A model generated the notes under the pieces. It had not been told where the DNA came from, did not search any database, and saw only the letters and a list, made by a program, of their open reading frames with translations. DNA of 64,000 nt, taken from positions 868,001 to 932,000 of the forward strand of contig NZ_CP041217.1 of the NCBI RefSeq assembly GCF_006542275.1, written 5' to 3'. The stretch comes from Saccharibacillus brassicae (GTDB lineage Bacteria > Bacillota > Bacilli > Paenibacillales > Paenibacillaceae). Shown piece after piece: positions 1-9,424 of the stretch. The translations under genes were made by a program, and so were the position numbers. The number at the start of each line of letters is the position of its first letter. Position 1 is the first letter of the stretch.

Positions 1-1748
1 GAGCGTCTCAGCTCGATCAGTCCCCGGATATAATCCGTGACCGGATAGAACCGGTCTTTGTTGTTCCAGCGGATCGCGTTGACCGCGTCCGGGCTGCGAT
101 AGCTGTTATGGTCGCCGAATTTGCTGCGCAGCAGCTCGTCGCCCGCGCTGATAAACGGAATGCCCTGCGAAGTGAGCACGAGCCCGTAGGCGAGCAGCTG
201 TCTTTTGACCAGATCATGTTCCAGCGGATCTTCGCCGAGCATACGGTGCGGATCGCAGGCCGCGACCGCTTCGGCCGCCGTCTGGCCCGACGCCGGCTTG
301 CCGTTGTCGAATTCGATCAGCCCCGCCGCTTCCCACTGTCCGCGCGACTTGACCAGCTTGTCCCACAGAATCAGGTTGTCATGCGCAGTGACGTAATTGA
401 CGCTCTCCGCCGGTTCCGCCGCGAAATCGTGGACCGATCCGCGCAGTCCCTGCGCAACCTCGCCTTCCTTGCCGGGCGCGCCGCTGATAAAGCCGGTTCC
501 CCAGCCGTCGCCGTCGCCTTTGAGCGCGTTGCGGAAGTTGTCGTTGAACACGGCGAAGCCTCCGCCCTGCTGGGACCCTTTGAGCGTCAGCTCGCGCAGC
601 GGCGAATCCAGCGCGGTCCACGGCTCGCCGTAGATCAGAATCGTCGGATCGACTTTCTCGTGCAGCACCGACGCGACCGTGCGCATCGTCGTCGTGTCGA
701 TCAGGCCCATCAGGTCGAACCGGAACCCGTCGATATGGTATTCTTCCGCCCAGTACAGCAGCGAATCGAGAATGTATTTGCGCACCATCGGGCGTTCGGT
801 CGCCAGTTCGTTGCCGACGCCGGAACCGTTGCTGAGCTGCCCGTATTTGTTGAACCGGTAATAATAGCCCGGCACCACCGGATCGAACGGCCCGTCTTCG
901 ACCGAAAACGTATGGTTGAACACGACGTCCACGACGACGCGGATGCCCCGGGCATGCAGCGCCTGTACCATCTTTTTCAACTCGCGGATCCGGGCTTCCG
1001 GATTGTGCGGGTCGGACGAATACGAACCTTCCGGCACGTTGTAGTTTTGCGGATCGTACCCCCAGTTGTACGCATCGGGCGTCACGTCGCATTCGTTGAG
1101 CGTGCAGTAATCGTACACGGGCAGCAGATGGACGTGCGTCACGCCCAGTTCTTCCAGATGGTCGATCCCGATCTTGCGGCCTTCACGGGTCCGGATGCCG
1201 CTCTCGGCAAACGCCAGATACTGGCCGGAATGGTTCATCTTCGCGTCTTCCGAAGAAGAAAAGTCCCGCACATGCAGCTCGTAGACGACCGAATCGACCG
1301 CATGCCGAAGCGGCGGGCGAAGATCGTTCTCCCAATTCTCGGGATCGGTACGCTTCATGTTGACGATCGCGCCGCGCTGGCCGTTGGCCGACGAAGCTTT
1401 GGCGTACGGATCGACCACGTACCGGCTGTTCTCGTGTTCGCCGATTTTGTACGTAATGTGATAGAGGTAATAATGTCCTTCGAGATCGCCCGGCACGACG
1501 ATGCTCCATACCCCGTACTCGTCTTCTTCCATCGTCAGTTCGCGTCCGCCGGAATGGTCGGTCACCCGCCCGTCGGCTCCGTACGTGCCCGCGTCTTCGT
1601 AAATCGCGATCCGCACCTGTTCCGCGCCGGGCACCCACACCTTGAACGTGCAGTACTGCGGCGAAAACGTCAGTCCCAAATCCCCGTAGGGATAAGCTTC
1701 GAAATCGGGACAGTCCAGCGTATCGTTAAAGTTCAGCATATCGGTCAT
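1..1748 (-). CDS. pulA: Type I pullulanase, C-terminus cut by window edge
   Basis: This gene encodes a type I pullulanase (GH13), which cleaves alpha-1,6 branches in pullulan, glycogen or starch fragments. About 582 codons are visible; the end lies beyond base 1. A CBM48-like N-terminal domain spans roughly residues 15-120. The pullulanase signature YNWGYDP is at residues 227-233. Further on are the GH13 motifs VVFNH, GFRFDLMG (nucleophile Asp) and ILIYGEPW (acid/base Glu). The ATG at 1748 follows a GAGGGGGAAGG ribosome site. No signal peptide is visible, so it is probably intracellular like Bacillus AmyX. The family is usually 600-850 residues, so most of the catalytic domain is present. Confidence 0.93.
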   Translation of the reverse strand, partial: MTDMLNFNDTLDCPDFEAYPYGDLGLTFSPQYCTFKVWVPGAEQVRIAIYEDAGTYGADGRVTDHSGGRELTMEEDEYGVWSIVVPGDLEGHYYLYHITYKIGEHENSRYVVDPYAKASSANGQRGAIVNMKRTDPENWENDLRPPLRHAVDSVVYELHVRDFSSSEDAKMNHSGQYLAFAESGIRTREGRKIGIDHLEELGVTHVHLLPVYDYCTLNECDVTPDAYNWGYDPQNYNVPEGSYSSDPHNPEARIRELKKMVQALHARGIRVVVDVVFNHTFSVEDGPFDPVVPGYYYRFNKYGQLSNGSGVGNELATERPMVRKYILDSLLYWAEEYHIDGFRFDLMGLIDTTTMRTVASVLHEKVDPTILIYGEPWTALDSPLRELTLKGSQQGGGFAVFNDNFRNALKGDGDGWGTGFISGAPGKEGEVAQGLRGSVHDFAAEPAESVNYVTAHDNLILWDKLVKSRGQWEAAGLIEFDNGKPASGQTAAEAVAACDPHRMLGEDPLEHDLVKRQLLAYGLVLTSQGIPFISAGDELLRSKFGDHNSYRSPDAVNAIRWNNKDRFYPVTDYIRGLIELRR

Positions 1749-1914
1749 ATCCCTTCCCCCTCGCTCCAAAATCTTGTTTGTCCATGCGATATTGCGGGCA
1801 TGCGGCGCAGCGGCTGCGCACGCCGCCCGGCTTCCTAGTTATATTGGACGCAAATCGCCTAACGGACGCACTTTTTCTACACTTTTTGCCTAAAAAAAAC
1901 CTCCTGCGCCTATG

Positions 1915-1948
1915 AAAAAACGGAGTGTCGTCGACACTCCGTTCTTTT
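1915..1948 (-). terminator. Intrinsic terminator downstream of the GNAT gene
   Basis: A 9-bp perfect stem (1920-1928 with 1934-1942) with a 5-nt loop lies just after the GNAT stop. On the minus strand it is followed by a run of six T (1915-1920). T-rich sequence on the other flank could give weak activity in both directions. Confidence 0.8.
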
Positions 1949-1969
1949 GCCGCGGTCTTCGGACCGCCG

Positions 1970-2560
1970 TTACGGGTTGAGGCGCAGCCCCAAAATGACG
2001 AGATCCCGTTCCACTCCGTCCAATACGGCCACGCGCGGCAGATTGCCCCACGATTCGAACCCGTATTTTTGCAGCAGTCTCAAGCTCGGCACATTATGTC
2101 CGAACACGAAGCCGAGCAGCGTATTCACGCCGAGCGCCGGACTTTCCGCGATCGCTTTCTCCAGCAGGCGGCTGCCGGCTCCGGTGCCGCGCAGCGCCTC
2201 GTCGACGTAAATGCTCACTTCGGCGGTGGCGTCATAAGCGGGACGGCCGTAGAACGATTGCAGGCTGATCCACGCCGCGACGCGGCCGTCGCGCCGCATG
2301 ACCCAGAGCGGGCGCCGGGCCGGCTCGTGCTCTTCGAACCAGGCGTGGCGGCTCTCGACCGTGATCGGTTCGAGATCGGCCGTCACCATGCGTCCCGCTA
2401 TCGTCGAATTGTAAATGTCCACGATGGCCGGCAGGTCTTCGAACGCGGCCAGTTCGATCGCCGGCACCGGGCCGGATGATTGCGGGTCAACTGCCGCTAA
2501 CTTGGCTGCTGTTGGATCGGATGCCGGTTGACCGGATGCCGCTTCTTTGGATGTCGTCAT
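1970..2560 (-). CDS. GNAT-family N-acetyltransferase (phosphinothricin acetyltransferase-like)
   Basis: A 196-residue GNAT acetyltransferase transferring an acetyl group from acetyl-CoA to an amine. From about residue 35 it reads as the PAT-like subfamily: [17 protein letters not shown] at the domain start, a mid-domain [19 protein letters not shown] carrying the acetyl-CoA pyrophosphate loop (RGTGAG), and a C-terminal [14 protein letters not shown]. The first 33 residues are Ala/Thr/Pro-rich and outside the domain. A GGGGGAAAAG ribosome site precedes the ATG. Substrate cannot be told from sequence; PAT-like members act on phosphinothricin, methionine sulfoximine or unknown amines. Confidence 0.85.
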   Translation of the reverse strand: MTTSKEAASGQPASDPTAAKLAAVDPQSSGPVPAIELAAFEDLPAIVDIYNSTIAGRMVTADLEPITVESRHAWFEEHEPARRPLWVMRRDGRVAAWISLQSFYGRPAYDATAEVSIYVDEALRGTGAGSRLLEKAIAESPALGVNTLLGFVFGHNVPSLRLLQKYGFESWGNLPRVAVLDGVERDLVILGLRLNP

Positions 2561-2750
2561 GTCTTTTCCCCCATCGTCGTATGGGCCGATCGGAATCGGC
2601 CGTCAAAATTTGGACTTCCCCCGTTTGGACTTTGCTTGGCTTGGCTTGGCTGCACCCCGTTTGCTCCGAAGAACCGTTGTGCGTAACTGGACACCCGCTG
2701 CACCGCTCGACGTCAGAATCAACGTTAGCCTCCATGCCGCGGGCCGATTT

Positions 2751-3593
2751 TCACAGACCGACTTCGTGCTCGCTCCAGGCCCACAGGCGCGCGGCCGTCT
2801 CGTCGTCTTCCGCTTTGCGGTCCAGACGATTGGGGCGGCTCCGGTAAAAGTATTCCCGCGAAATGCCTTCCACTTCCGGGCTGTCCGCCAAATAAACGGC
2901 CGTCGAAGCGCCTTCTTCCGGCGTCTGGAACGAAGGCATCCGCCCGAGCGCCCGATACACGCCCTGCCCGAAGCCTGTTCCGCGGTTGACGCCGAGCTGC
3001 GTCAGCACGGCTCCCGGATGCAGCGAGTTGACGGCGACGCCGTCCGCATACAGGCGCAGCGCCAGCTCGCGCGCGAACAGGATATTCGCAAGCTTGGACT
3101 GGCCGTACGATTTGACCACATTGTATCCGTCCCGCAGATGCGGATCTTCGAAATGGATACGCCCCGCCTTGTACGCGCCGGACGCCACGACGACAATCCG
3201 GCCTTCGGCCGGCTTGATCAGGTCCAGCAGCAGATTCGTCGCCAGAAAATGGCCCAGATGATTGACGCCGAGCGCAAGCTCGAAGCCGTCCTTCGTCTCC
3301 TGCCGCTTGGGGCTGACGACGCCCGCGTTGTTGATCAGCACGTCGAGCGACGAAATACGCCCGTGCACGTCGTCGGCAAAGCGGCGGATCGAAGCCAGAT
3401 CGGCCAGATCGCACAGCACAAGTTCCGCCGAGCCGGGTCCTCCGGACTGCCCAATCCGCGCCAGCGCTTCTTCCCCGCGTTCCCGGCTGCGGCATGCCAT
3501 AAGCACGCGATACCCTTTTTGGACCAGACCGGCGGAAGTCGCCAAGCCCATGCCCGAATTCGCTCCCGTTACGAGCGCCGTTTTGTCCGTCAA
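2751..3593 (-). CDS. Short-chain dehydrogenase/reductase (retinol dehydrogenase-like)
   Basis: A 280-residue classical SDR oxidoreductase using NAD(P). The cofactor loop TGANSGMG is at residues 9-16, NNAG follows near residue 88, and the catalytic YGQSK (YxxxK) lies near residue 163 with an upstream VVVASGAYK segment supplying the serine. The HPGAVLT stretch is typical of the retinol dehydrogenase/WWOX-like group. The start is a TTG at 3593, chosen because AAGGAGG sits 8 nt upstream and no ATG fits. Substrate unknown. About 190 nt separate it from the GNAT gene, so co-transcription is possible but unproven. Confidence 0.88.
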   Translation of the reverse strand: MTDKTALVTGANSGMGLATSAGLVQKGYRVLMACRSRERGEEALARIGQSGGPGSAELVLCDLADLASIRRFADDVHGRISSLDVLINNAGVVSPKRQETKDGFELALGVNHLGHFLATNLLLDLIKPAEGRIVVVASGAYKAGRIHFEDPHLRDGYNVVKSYGQSKLANILFARELALRLYADGVAVNSLHPGAVLTQLGVNRGTGFGQGVYRALGRMPSFQTPEEGASTAVYLADSPEVEGISREYFYRSRPNRLDRKAEDDETAARLWAWSEHEVGL

Positions 3594-3693
3594 TCCGTTC
3601 GCCTCCTTCGCACTTCTCCAGTTTGTGTCGGAACGGTGTTCGCTTACTGTCCATCATAAACCAGGGCGCCGGTCCGTGACAATTGGATAAACG

Positions 3694-3722
3694 ACAAAAA
3701 AGCCCGCGACCGCCGCGCAGGC
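3694..3722 (-). terminator. Intrinsic terminator of the gcvH-SMI1 unit
   Basis: On the minus strand an 8-bp stem (AGCCTGCG with CGCGGGCT, one T-G wobble) with a 7-nt loop is followed by six T. It lies 13 nt past the stop of the SMI1/KNR4 gene. Confidence 0.8.
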
Positions 3723-3734
3723 TTCAAACCTTGG

Positions 3735-4157
3735 CTACTCTCCCCACAGCAGGTCGACGAACTCGTCGAACGAATCGGCGACAGGCAGCAGTTCTTCGCC
3801 GTCCATGAGCCAAATATAGATCCGGCCCAAGTCGGCACGTTCGCCGAGCGCGATCAGAAACGAACTGCCTCCCTGATCGTGCGCGAACGGAAACAGACCT
3901 TCCAGCTGCGGGAAAGCTTCCAGCAGATCGAGATACAGCGTCTCCGCCGGCAGAGTGCTGTATCGGATCGGTTCGAACCCGCCGAAAGCCATCCGCTGCC
4001 GCTCCATCCGCTCTTCCGGCAGGTAGCCTCCGTTGAACTTCAAATATTGCGTCCTAAAAGAAAGCGGGAACGCAAAGCCGAACCGCCGCTCCAGCGCGTC
4101 CAGATCGGCGGCCGAGATCGGCGCTTCGCTTTCTTCCAGCCTTATCGGGGTTGTCAT
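3735..4157 (-). CDS. SMI1/KNR4 (SUKH) family protein
   Basis: A 140-residue SMI1/KNR4-fold protein. Visible family features are the N-terminal ISAADLDALERRFGFAFP helix/strand, YLKFNGGYL, the central FPFAHDQGGSSFLIALG segment and a C-terminal DSFDEFVDLLWGE. In bacteria this fold often serves as immunity protein to nuclease toxins, but many single copies have unknown roles. It starts 6 nt after the gcvH stop, so it is almost certainly on the gcvH transcript. No toxin gene or polymorphic-toxin remnant is adjacent. Function is therefore left open. Confidence 0.85.
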   Translation of the reverse strand: MTTPIRLEESEAPISAADLDALERRFGFAFPLSFRTQYLKFNGGYLPEERMERQRMAFGGFEPIRYSTLPAETLYLDLLEAFPQLEGLFPFAHDQGGSSFLIALGERADLGRIYIWLMDGEELLPVADSFDEFVDLLWGE

Positions 4158-4163
4158 CCCGAA

Positions 4164-4556
4164 TCAGTCGGCCTGCTCGGCTTCGTACTGCTCGGGCGTC
4201 AGCAGACCGGCAAGCAGCCCTTCCGCCGCGCCGTCCGGCTCGATTTCGATCATCCAGCCTTCGCCGTACGGTGCGCCGTTGACGAGTTCCGGTTCGGTCT
4301 CAAGCGCGCCGTTGACCGCCGCGATCGTGCCGCCGACCGGACAGAACAGGTCGGAGACCGTTTTGACCGATTCGATCGAACCGATACTGCCTTCCGCTTC
4401 AACCGCCGCGCCGGCTTCCGGCAGTTCGACGAACACGATATCGCCCAGTTGATGCTGCGCAAAATCGGTAATGCCCAGACGCAGATTGCCGTTTTCCAGC
4501 TTTTCCACCCATTCGTGATCTTTGGTATAGTACAAACCCGCTTTGACTTCGCTCAT
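4164..4556 (-). CDS. gcvH: Glycine cleavage system H protein
   Basis: GcvH (130 aa) carries the lipoyl arm that shuttles the aminomethyl group between the P, T and L proteins. The lipoylation lysine is in IESVKTVSD (about residue 64), preceded by GDIVFVELPEAG and followed by PVGGTIAAVN, all typical. The start is the ATG at 4556 (MSEVKAGLYY), preceded by GGAG; an upstream in-frame extension would read through the promoter. It is divergent from the gcvT-gcvPA-gcvPB operon, and the SMI1/KNR4 gene follows on the same transcript. Confidence 0.95.
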   Translation of the reverse strand: MSEVKAGLYYTKDHEWVEKLENGNLRLGITDFAQHQLGDIVFVELPEAGAAVEAEGSIGSIESVKTVSDLFCPVGGTIAAVNGALETEPELVNGAPYGEGWMIEIEPDGAAEGLLAGLLTPEQYEAEQAD

Positions 4557-4638
4557 TGTAAGTTCGCTCCATTTCGGTGTATTGCCGAACATTCGGCTGA
4601 TGTGCTCTTTGCGTTGTTCGGGAATTTTCAATGCTTTT

Positions 4639-4667
4639 AGCTTACGGCAGCCTATTTGACGTGTCAA
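4639..4667 (-). promoter_or_regulatory. Predicted sigma-A promoter of gcvH
   Basis: On the minus strand TTGACA (4667-4662) is followed after exactly 17 nt by TAAGCT (4644-4639), about 80 nt before the gcvH start. The -35 is perfect and the -10 is weak. Confidence 0.55.
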
Positions 4668-4705
4668 TGTTCCTCACAATATTTTTTGGACTACGTAAAG
4701 TTTTG

Positions 4706-4736
4706 TTGACAACGGGGTGCCGCATCCCTTAATAAT
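4706..4736 (+). promoter_or_regulatory. Predicted promoter of the glycine riboswitch-gcvT operon
   Basis: A perfect -35 TTGACA (4706-4711) lies upstream of an AT-rich -10. Candidates are TTAATA at 17-nt spacing or AATAAT (five of six consensus positions) at 19-nt spacing. Transcription would begin about 70 nt before the riboswitch core. Confidence 0.5.
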
Positions 4737-4807
4737 TAGGATAAAGCATTTGATCCGCATTTGGCAAAACACGAACGTTCGACGATTGACGCATAGGCGA
4801 GTGAAAG

Positions 4808-5104
4808 CATAGGGAGAGAGCACCGGAAGCGAGAATGGCTTTGCGGGTGCCGCCGAAGGAGTAAACCGAACATTGGAGCAAGGTCTATGGACCTCGCGTC
4901 AAGCGGTGAATCTCTCAGGCAAAAGGACCTGTGCCGGACGCCACTCTGGAGAGCATCCGCGCAGCCGGAATTTTCGAACCCGGACCGCAGGCGGATCACC
5001 CAAGGGGAAACCTGCTGCATGTCCCGATCGCACTTGATCGGAATTCGGCGGCGGGGTAACTCTCAGGTATCAAGGACAGAGCCCTTTCGATCAGGCCCTT
5101 TTTT
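4808..5104 (+). ncRNA. Tandem glycine riboswitch (two aptamers) with expression platform
   Basis: Upstream of gcvT is a glycine riboswitch of the classic two-aptamer form. Aptamer 1 opens with GGAGAGAGCACCGG (about 4813) and closes with CTCTCAGGCAAAAGGACC (about 4913-4929). After a short linker, aptamer 2 opens at ACTCTGGAGAG (about 4943) and closes with CTCTCAGGTATCAAGGACAG (5061-5080). The repeated CTCTCAGG-N-AAGGAC signature is diagnostic. A T6 run (5099-5104) follows. Glycine binding would be expected to switch on the gcv operon, as in B. subtilis; the exact terminator fold was not resolved by eye. Confidence 0.93.
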
Positions 5105-5197
5105 CGCTTCGGCGACCTAAAGAGCCGGTCTTTGGGGACCTGTCCTTTTTCGCGCCATCCAACACCAAATCCGATTTCCGAAGGAGACTCTTACACG

Positions 5198-6370
5198 ATG
5201 ACTTCTCTCAAGCGTACCCCGCTCTACCCGCTGTATGCGGAGACCGGCGAACCCCGCTGCATCGATTTCGGCGGCTGGGACCTGCCCGTTCAGTTCTTCG
5301 GCATTCAAAAAGAACACGAAGCCGTGCGAGAACGTGCGGGATTGTTCGACGTCTCGCATATGGGCGAATTCATGCTCAGCGGCGAAGGCGTCGAAGACTT
5401 CCTATCGGTCCTTACGACCGGCGATATTCGATCGCTGGCAGACGGGCAAGCGGTCTATACGTTCATGTGTTACGAAAACGGAGGCGTCGTGGACGATCTG
5501 CTCGTCTACCGGATCGGCGCAGAACAGTATATGCTCGTCGTCAATGCCGGTAATATCGACAAAGACGCGCAGTGGATCCAGTCGCATCTGCCCGAATCGG
5601 TCGAATTCCGCGACGCTTCGGAAGGCACCGCGCTGATCGCGCTGCAAGGTCCGGCTTCGCTGGAAATTCTCAAGCAGGTGTGCGCCGAGCCGGCGCTCGA
5701 CGAGCTCAAGCCGTTCCATTTCATCGCGACGAACGCGTTCGAAGGCCCGGCGGCTTATGTGTCCCGCACCGGCTATACCGGCGAAGACGGATTCGAGATC
5801 TACGCCGCTCCCGAATCCGCCGGGGCAATCTGGCGCGATCTGATCGCCGCCGGCGAACCGTTCGGGCTGCTGCCGTGCGGGCTCGGCGCCCGCGACACGC
5901 TGCGCTTCGAAGCCAAGCTGCCGCTGTACGGGCAGGAGCTGTCGGCGGACATCACGCCGCTTGAAGCCGGCCTCGGCTACTTCGTCAAGCTCGGCAAAAG
6001 CGACTTCATCGGCCGCGCAGCGCTGGCCGCCCAGAAAGAAGCCGGCGTGCCGCGCAAGCTCGTCGGCCTGGAGATGATCGACCGCGGCATCGCGCGCTCG
6101 CATTACCCCGTCTTCGCCGCAGGACGCCGGATCGGCGAAGTGACGACCGGCACGCAGTCGCCGACGCTCAAACGCAATCTGGCGCTGGCGCTGATCGACG
6201 CGGAATTCGCGGCGATCGGCACGAAGATCGAAGTCGAGATCCGCGGCAAGAAGCTGCAGGCCGAAGTCGTCAAAGCTCCTTTTTACAAAAACACCCCGGC
6301 GCACAAAGCGCTTATTCAACATAGCCCGTCCGACAACGCCCCATCCGAAAAAGGAGTGAATACGCCTTGA
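5198..6370 (+). CDS. gcvT: Glycine cleavage system T protein (aminomethyltransferase)
   Basis: GcvT (390 aa) releases ammonia from the H-protein-bound aminomethyl group and transfers the one-carbon unit to tetrahydrofolate. Recognisable segments are the N-terminal YPLYAETGEPRCIDFGGWDLP, FDVSHMGE, the VSRTGYTGEDGFEIY folate-site motif, GLGARDTLRFEAKLPLYGQEL and the C-terminal GEVTTGTQSPTL. The ATG at 5198 has AAGGAG 11 nt upstream. It is the first gene of the riboswitch-controlled operon and overlaps gcvPA by 4 nt (TTGA). Confidence 0.96.
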   Translation: MTSLKRTPLYPLYAETGEPRCIDFGGWDLPVQFFGIQKEHEAVRERAGLFDVSHMGEFMLSGEGVEDFLSVLTTGDIRSLADGQAVYTFMCYENGGVVDDLLVYRIGAEQYMLVVNAGNIDKDAQWIQSHLPESVEFRDASEGTALIALQGPASLEILKQVCAEPALDELKPFHFIATNAFEGPAAYVSRTGYTGEDGFEIYAAPESAGAIWRDLIAAGEPFGLLPCGLGARDTLRFEAKLPLYGQELSADITPLEAGLGYFVKLGKSDFIGRAALAAQKEAGVPRKLVGLEMIDRGIARSHYPVFAAGRRIGEVTTGTQSPTLKRNLALALIDAEFAAIGTKIEVEIRGKKLQAEVVKAPFYKNTPAHKALIQHSPSDNAPSEKGVNTP

Positions 6371-7722
6371 AAAAGCACCGTTATATTCCGATGACCGAGC
6401 AGAACGAACGCGACATGCTCGCCGCCGTAGGCGCGCAGAGCATGGAGGACCTGTTCGTCGACATTCCGAAAAACGTCCGTTACGAAGGCACGCTGCCGAT
6501 GTCCGGCGCTCTGGACGAAGCGGCGCTGCTGCGCCATATGACGCAGCTCGCCGGCAAAAATGCCGACAGCGACCGCTACGCCAGCTTCCTCGGAGCCGGG
6601 CTGTACGATCACCAGGTTCCGGTCGTCATCAACCACGTCATCTCGCGCTCGGAATTTTATACGGCCTACACGCCGTACCAACCGGAAGTGAGCCAGGGCG
6701 AACTGCAGGCGATCTTCGAGTTCCAATCGTACATCTGCGAGCTGACCGGCATGGAAGTCGCCAATGCCAGCATGTACGACGGCGCGACGGCGATGGCCGA
6801 AGCGGCTTCGCTCGCAAGCGGCGCCACCAAACGCAAAAAGATCATTATTGCGAGCACGGTGCATCCGGAGACCCGGGCGGTCGTGCGCACGTACGCGTAC
6901 GGACTCGGCATCGAAGTGGTTGAAGCCGGCTTCGAGAACGGCGTGACCGACCTGAAGCAGCTGGAAAACATGATCGACGACGATACTGCGGCGGTACTCG
7001 TCCAGTCGCCGAACTTCTTCGGCGCTGTGGAAAACGTCAAAAGTATCGGCGAACTCGTCCATGCGCAAAAAGGACTGCTGGTCGTCAGCGCGAACCCGCT
7101 GTCGCTCGGCCTGCTGGAAGCGCCGGGCCGGCTCGGTGCGGACATCACGGTCGGCGACGCGCAGCCGCTCGGCATCTCCGGTTCGTACGGCGGACCGACC
7201 TGCGGCTACTTCGCCGTCTCCAAAGCGCTTATGCGCAAAATTCCCGGCCGGATCGTGGGCCAGACGACCGACAAAAACGGCAAGCGCGGCTTCGTGCTGA
7301 CGCTTCAGGCGCGCGAGCAGCATATCCGCCGCGACAAAGCGACGTCGAACATCTGCTCCAATCAGGCGCTGCTCGCTTTGTCCGCTTCGGTCTACCTGTC
7401 CGTTATGGGCCGCCAGGGCATGATCGACGTCTGCGACCTGAATCTCAAAAAAGCCCATTACGCCGCCAAGCAGCTCGGTTCGATCCATGACGTGGAGCCC
7501 GCTTTCACTTCGCCGTTCTTCAACGAGTTCGTGCTGAAGCTGCCGGAAGGCACAGATATCGACGCCCTGAACGAAAAGCTGCTGGAAGAAGGCTTCATCG
7601 GCGGCTATAACCTGTCGCGCGAGTATCCGGAACTGGGCAGCGCCCTGCTGATCGCCGTCACCGAAAGACGTTCCAAGGAAGACATCGACCGCTTCGCGGA
7701 AATTTTGGAGGGAAGTCTATGA
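6367..7722 (+). CDS. gcvPA: Glycine dehydrogenase (aminomethyl-transferring) subunit 1
   Basis: GcvPA (451 aa) is the N-terminal half of the split P protein, which decarboxylates glycine with PLP and loads the aminomethyl group on GcvH. Visible signatures are [40 protein letters not shown] (shown in part), [10 protein letters not shown] and [10 protein letters not shown]. The start is TTG, overlapping the gcvT stop as TTGA, with GGAG about 10 nt upstream. The PLP lysine is in the partner subunit GcvPB, immediately downstream. Confidence 0.96.
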   Translation: MKKHRYIPMTEQNERDMLAAVGAQSMEDLFVDIPKNVRYEGTLPMSGALDEAALLRHMTQLAGKNADSDRYASFLGAGLYDHQVPVVINHVISRSEFYTAYTPYQPEVSQGELQAIFEFQSYICELTGMEVANASMYDGATAMAEAASLASGATKRKKIIIASTVHPETRAVVRTYAYGLGIEVVEAGFENGVTDLKQLENMIDDDTAAVLVQSPNFFGAVENVKSIGELVHAQKGLLVVSANPLSLGLLEAPGRLGADITVGDAQPLGISGSYGGPTCGYFAVSKALMRKIPGRIVGQTTDKNGKRGFVLTLQAREQHIRRDKATSNICSNQALLALSASVYLSVMGRQGMIDVCDLNLKKAHYAAKQLGSIHDVEPAFTSPFFNEFVLKLPEGTDIDALNEKLLEEGFIGGYNLSREYPELGSALLIAVTERRSKEDIDRFAEILEGSL

Positions 7723-9227
7723 ACACGAGCCTCGATCTGACGACGCCGACAGGCCTCGACGCCAAAGAAGATTGCGCCCTGATTTTCGAACTCAGCACCC
7801 CCGGCCGCGTCGCCTATTCGCTGCCGGACTGCGACGTGCCGGTCAGCGAAGAAGAAGCCGCGGACTGGCTCCCGGCCGAATTCAAGCGCAGCGATGCCGC
7901 CGCTCTGCCGGAAGTGTACGAAGTCGACGTGATCCGCCATTACACGGGATTGTCCCGCCGCAACTTCGGCGTGGACAACGGCTTCTATCCGCTCGGCTCC
8001 TGCACGATGAAATACAATCCGAAGATCAACGAAGACGTGGCCCGCTACGCCGGCTTCGCCAAGATCCACCCGTATCAGCCGGTGTCGAGCGCGCAGGGCG
8101 CGCTTGAGCTGATGTACACGCTCCAGAATGACCTGGCCGCGCTGACCGGCATGGACGCCGTTACGCTCCAGCCGGCCGCCGGCGCGCACGGCGAATGGGC
8201 GGGCCTGATGATGATCCGCAGCTATCATGAAGAACGCGGCGAACATCAGCGCACCAAAGTAATCGTGCCGGACTCTTCGCACGGCACCAATCCGGCGAGC
8301 GCGACCGTGGCCGGCTTCGAGACGGTGACCATTCCGTCGAACGCCAAAGGCATGGTCGATCTCGACACGCTGCGCGCCGCCGTCGGTTCCGACACGGCCG
8401 CTCTCATGCTGACCAATCCGAGCACGCTCGGACTGTTCGAAGAACAAATCGTCGAAATCGCGCAGATCGTGCACGAAGCGGGCGGCCTGCTCTATTACGA
8501 CGGCGCCAACTCCAACGCGATCATGGGCATTACCCGCCCGGGCGACATGGGCTTCGACGTCGTGCATCTCAACTTGCACAAAACGATGAGCACGCCGCAC
8601 GGCGGCGGCGGTCCCGGCGCGGGTCCGGTCGGCGTCAAGTCGATCCTGATCCCGTACCTGCCGGCTCCGGTCGTCGAGAAGCTCGAAGACGGCTCGTACG
8701 ATTTTGCCGCCGCGTCGCCGACTTCGATCGGCCGCGTCAAAGCGTATTACGGCAACTTCGGCATTCTCGTGCGCGCGTACGCCTATATCCGCACATACGG
8801 CCCGGACGGCCTGCGCCGCGTCTCCGAATGCGCCGTGCTCAACGCCAACTACATGATGGCCCGCCTCAAAGACCATTACGAAGTGCCGTTCGCCGGCCCG
8901 TGCAAACACGAATTCGTCATGAGCGGCAGCGGCCTGAAAAAATACGGCGTGCGCACGCTGGACGTCGCCAAGCGGCTGCTCGATTTCGGGTATCACCCGC
9001 CGACCATCTATTTCCCGCTCAACGTCGAAGAGTGCATCATGATCGAGCCGACCGAGACGGAAAGCAAAGAAACGCTCGACGGATTTATCGACACGATGAT
9101 CCGGATCGCCCGCGAAGCCGAGGAAAATCCGGAACTGCTGCTGAATGCGCCGTACACGACACCGGTTACCCGTCTCGACGAGACGAACGCCGCGCGCAAA
9201 CCGGTGTTGAACTGCGCCTGCAGCTAA
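7719..9227 (+). CDS. gcvPB: Glycine dehydrogenase (aminomethyl-transferring) subunit 2
   Basis: GcvPB (502 aa) is the PLP-binding half of glycine decarboxylase. [37 protein letters not shown] and the PLP-lysine motif [18 protein letters not shown] are all visible. It overlaps gcvPA by ATGA with GGAGG just upstream, so translational coupling is likely. The C-terminus ends in NCACS; this short Cys pair is unusual-looking but at the extreme end. It is the last gene of the operon before a strong terminator. Confidence 0.96.
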   Translation: MNTSLDLTTPTGLDAKEDCALIFELSTPGRVAYSLPDCDVPVSEEEAADWLPAEFKRSDAAALPEVYEVDVIRHYTGLSRRNFGVDNGFYPLGSCTMKYNPKINEDVARYAGFAKIHPYQPVSSAQGALELMYTLQNDLAALTGMDAVTLQPAAGAHGEWAGLMMIRSYHEERGEHQRTKVIVPDSSHGTNPASATVAGFETVTIPSNAKGMVDLDTLRAAVGSDTAALMLTNPSTLGLFEEQIVEIAQIVHEAGGLLYYDGANSNAIMGITRPGDMGFDVVHLNLHKTMSTPHGGGGPGAGPVGVKSILIPYLPAPVVEKLEDGSYDFAAASPTSIGRVKAYYGNFGILVRAYAYIRTYGPDGLRRVSECAVLNANYMMARLKDHYEVPFAGPCKHEFVMSGSGLKKYGVRTLDVAKRLLDFGYHPPTIYFPLNVEECIMIEPTETESKETLDGFIDTMIRIAREAEENPELLLNAPYTTPVTRLDETNAARKPVLNCACS

Positions 9228-9269
9228 GCCGATCCCGAATCCTGCGTGTGTATATCCCTTTCTCCCCCG

Positions 9270-9309
9270 CCGCTTTCCGGACTTTTCCGGAAAAGCGGCT
9301 TTTCTTTTG
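9270..9309 (+). terminator. Intrinsic terminator of the gcv operon
   Basis: A 12-bp stem with one bulged A (9270-9281 with 9288-9300) is followed by TTTTCTTTT. It lies about 40 nt past the gcvPB stop. Confidence 0.85.
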
Positions 9310-9424
9310 CCACGCCCCGCTTCATAATAGAAGAAGGTCCGCCTGTTGCGTCCAAGACGCAAAGCCGGCGGCCTTTTCCGTTTCACCCCAACACATTTTG
9401 AGGAAGCCGAGGGATCTCACGATT

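Noticed and set aside
5113-5156. Second terminator in the gcvT leader
   Set aside because: Only a 4-bp GGTC/GACC stem before a T-rich run could be drawn; too weak to call.
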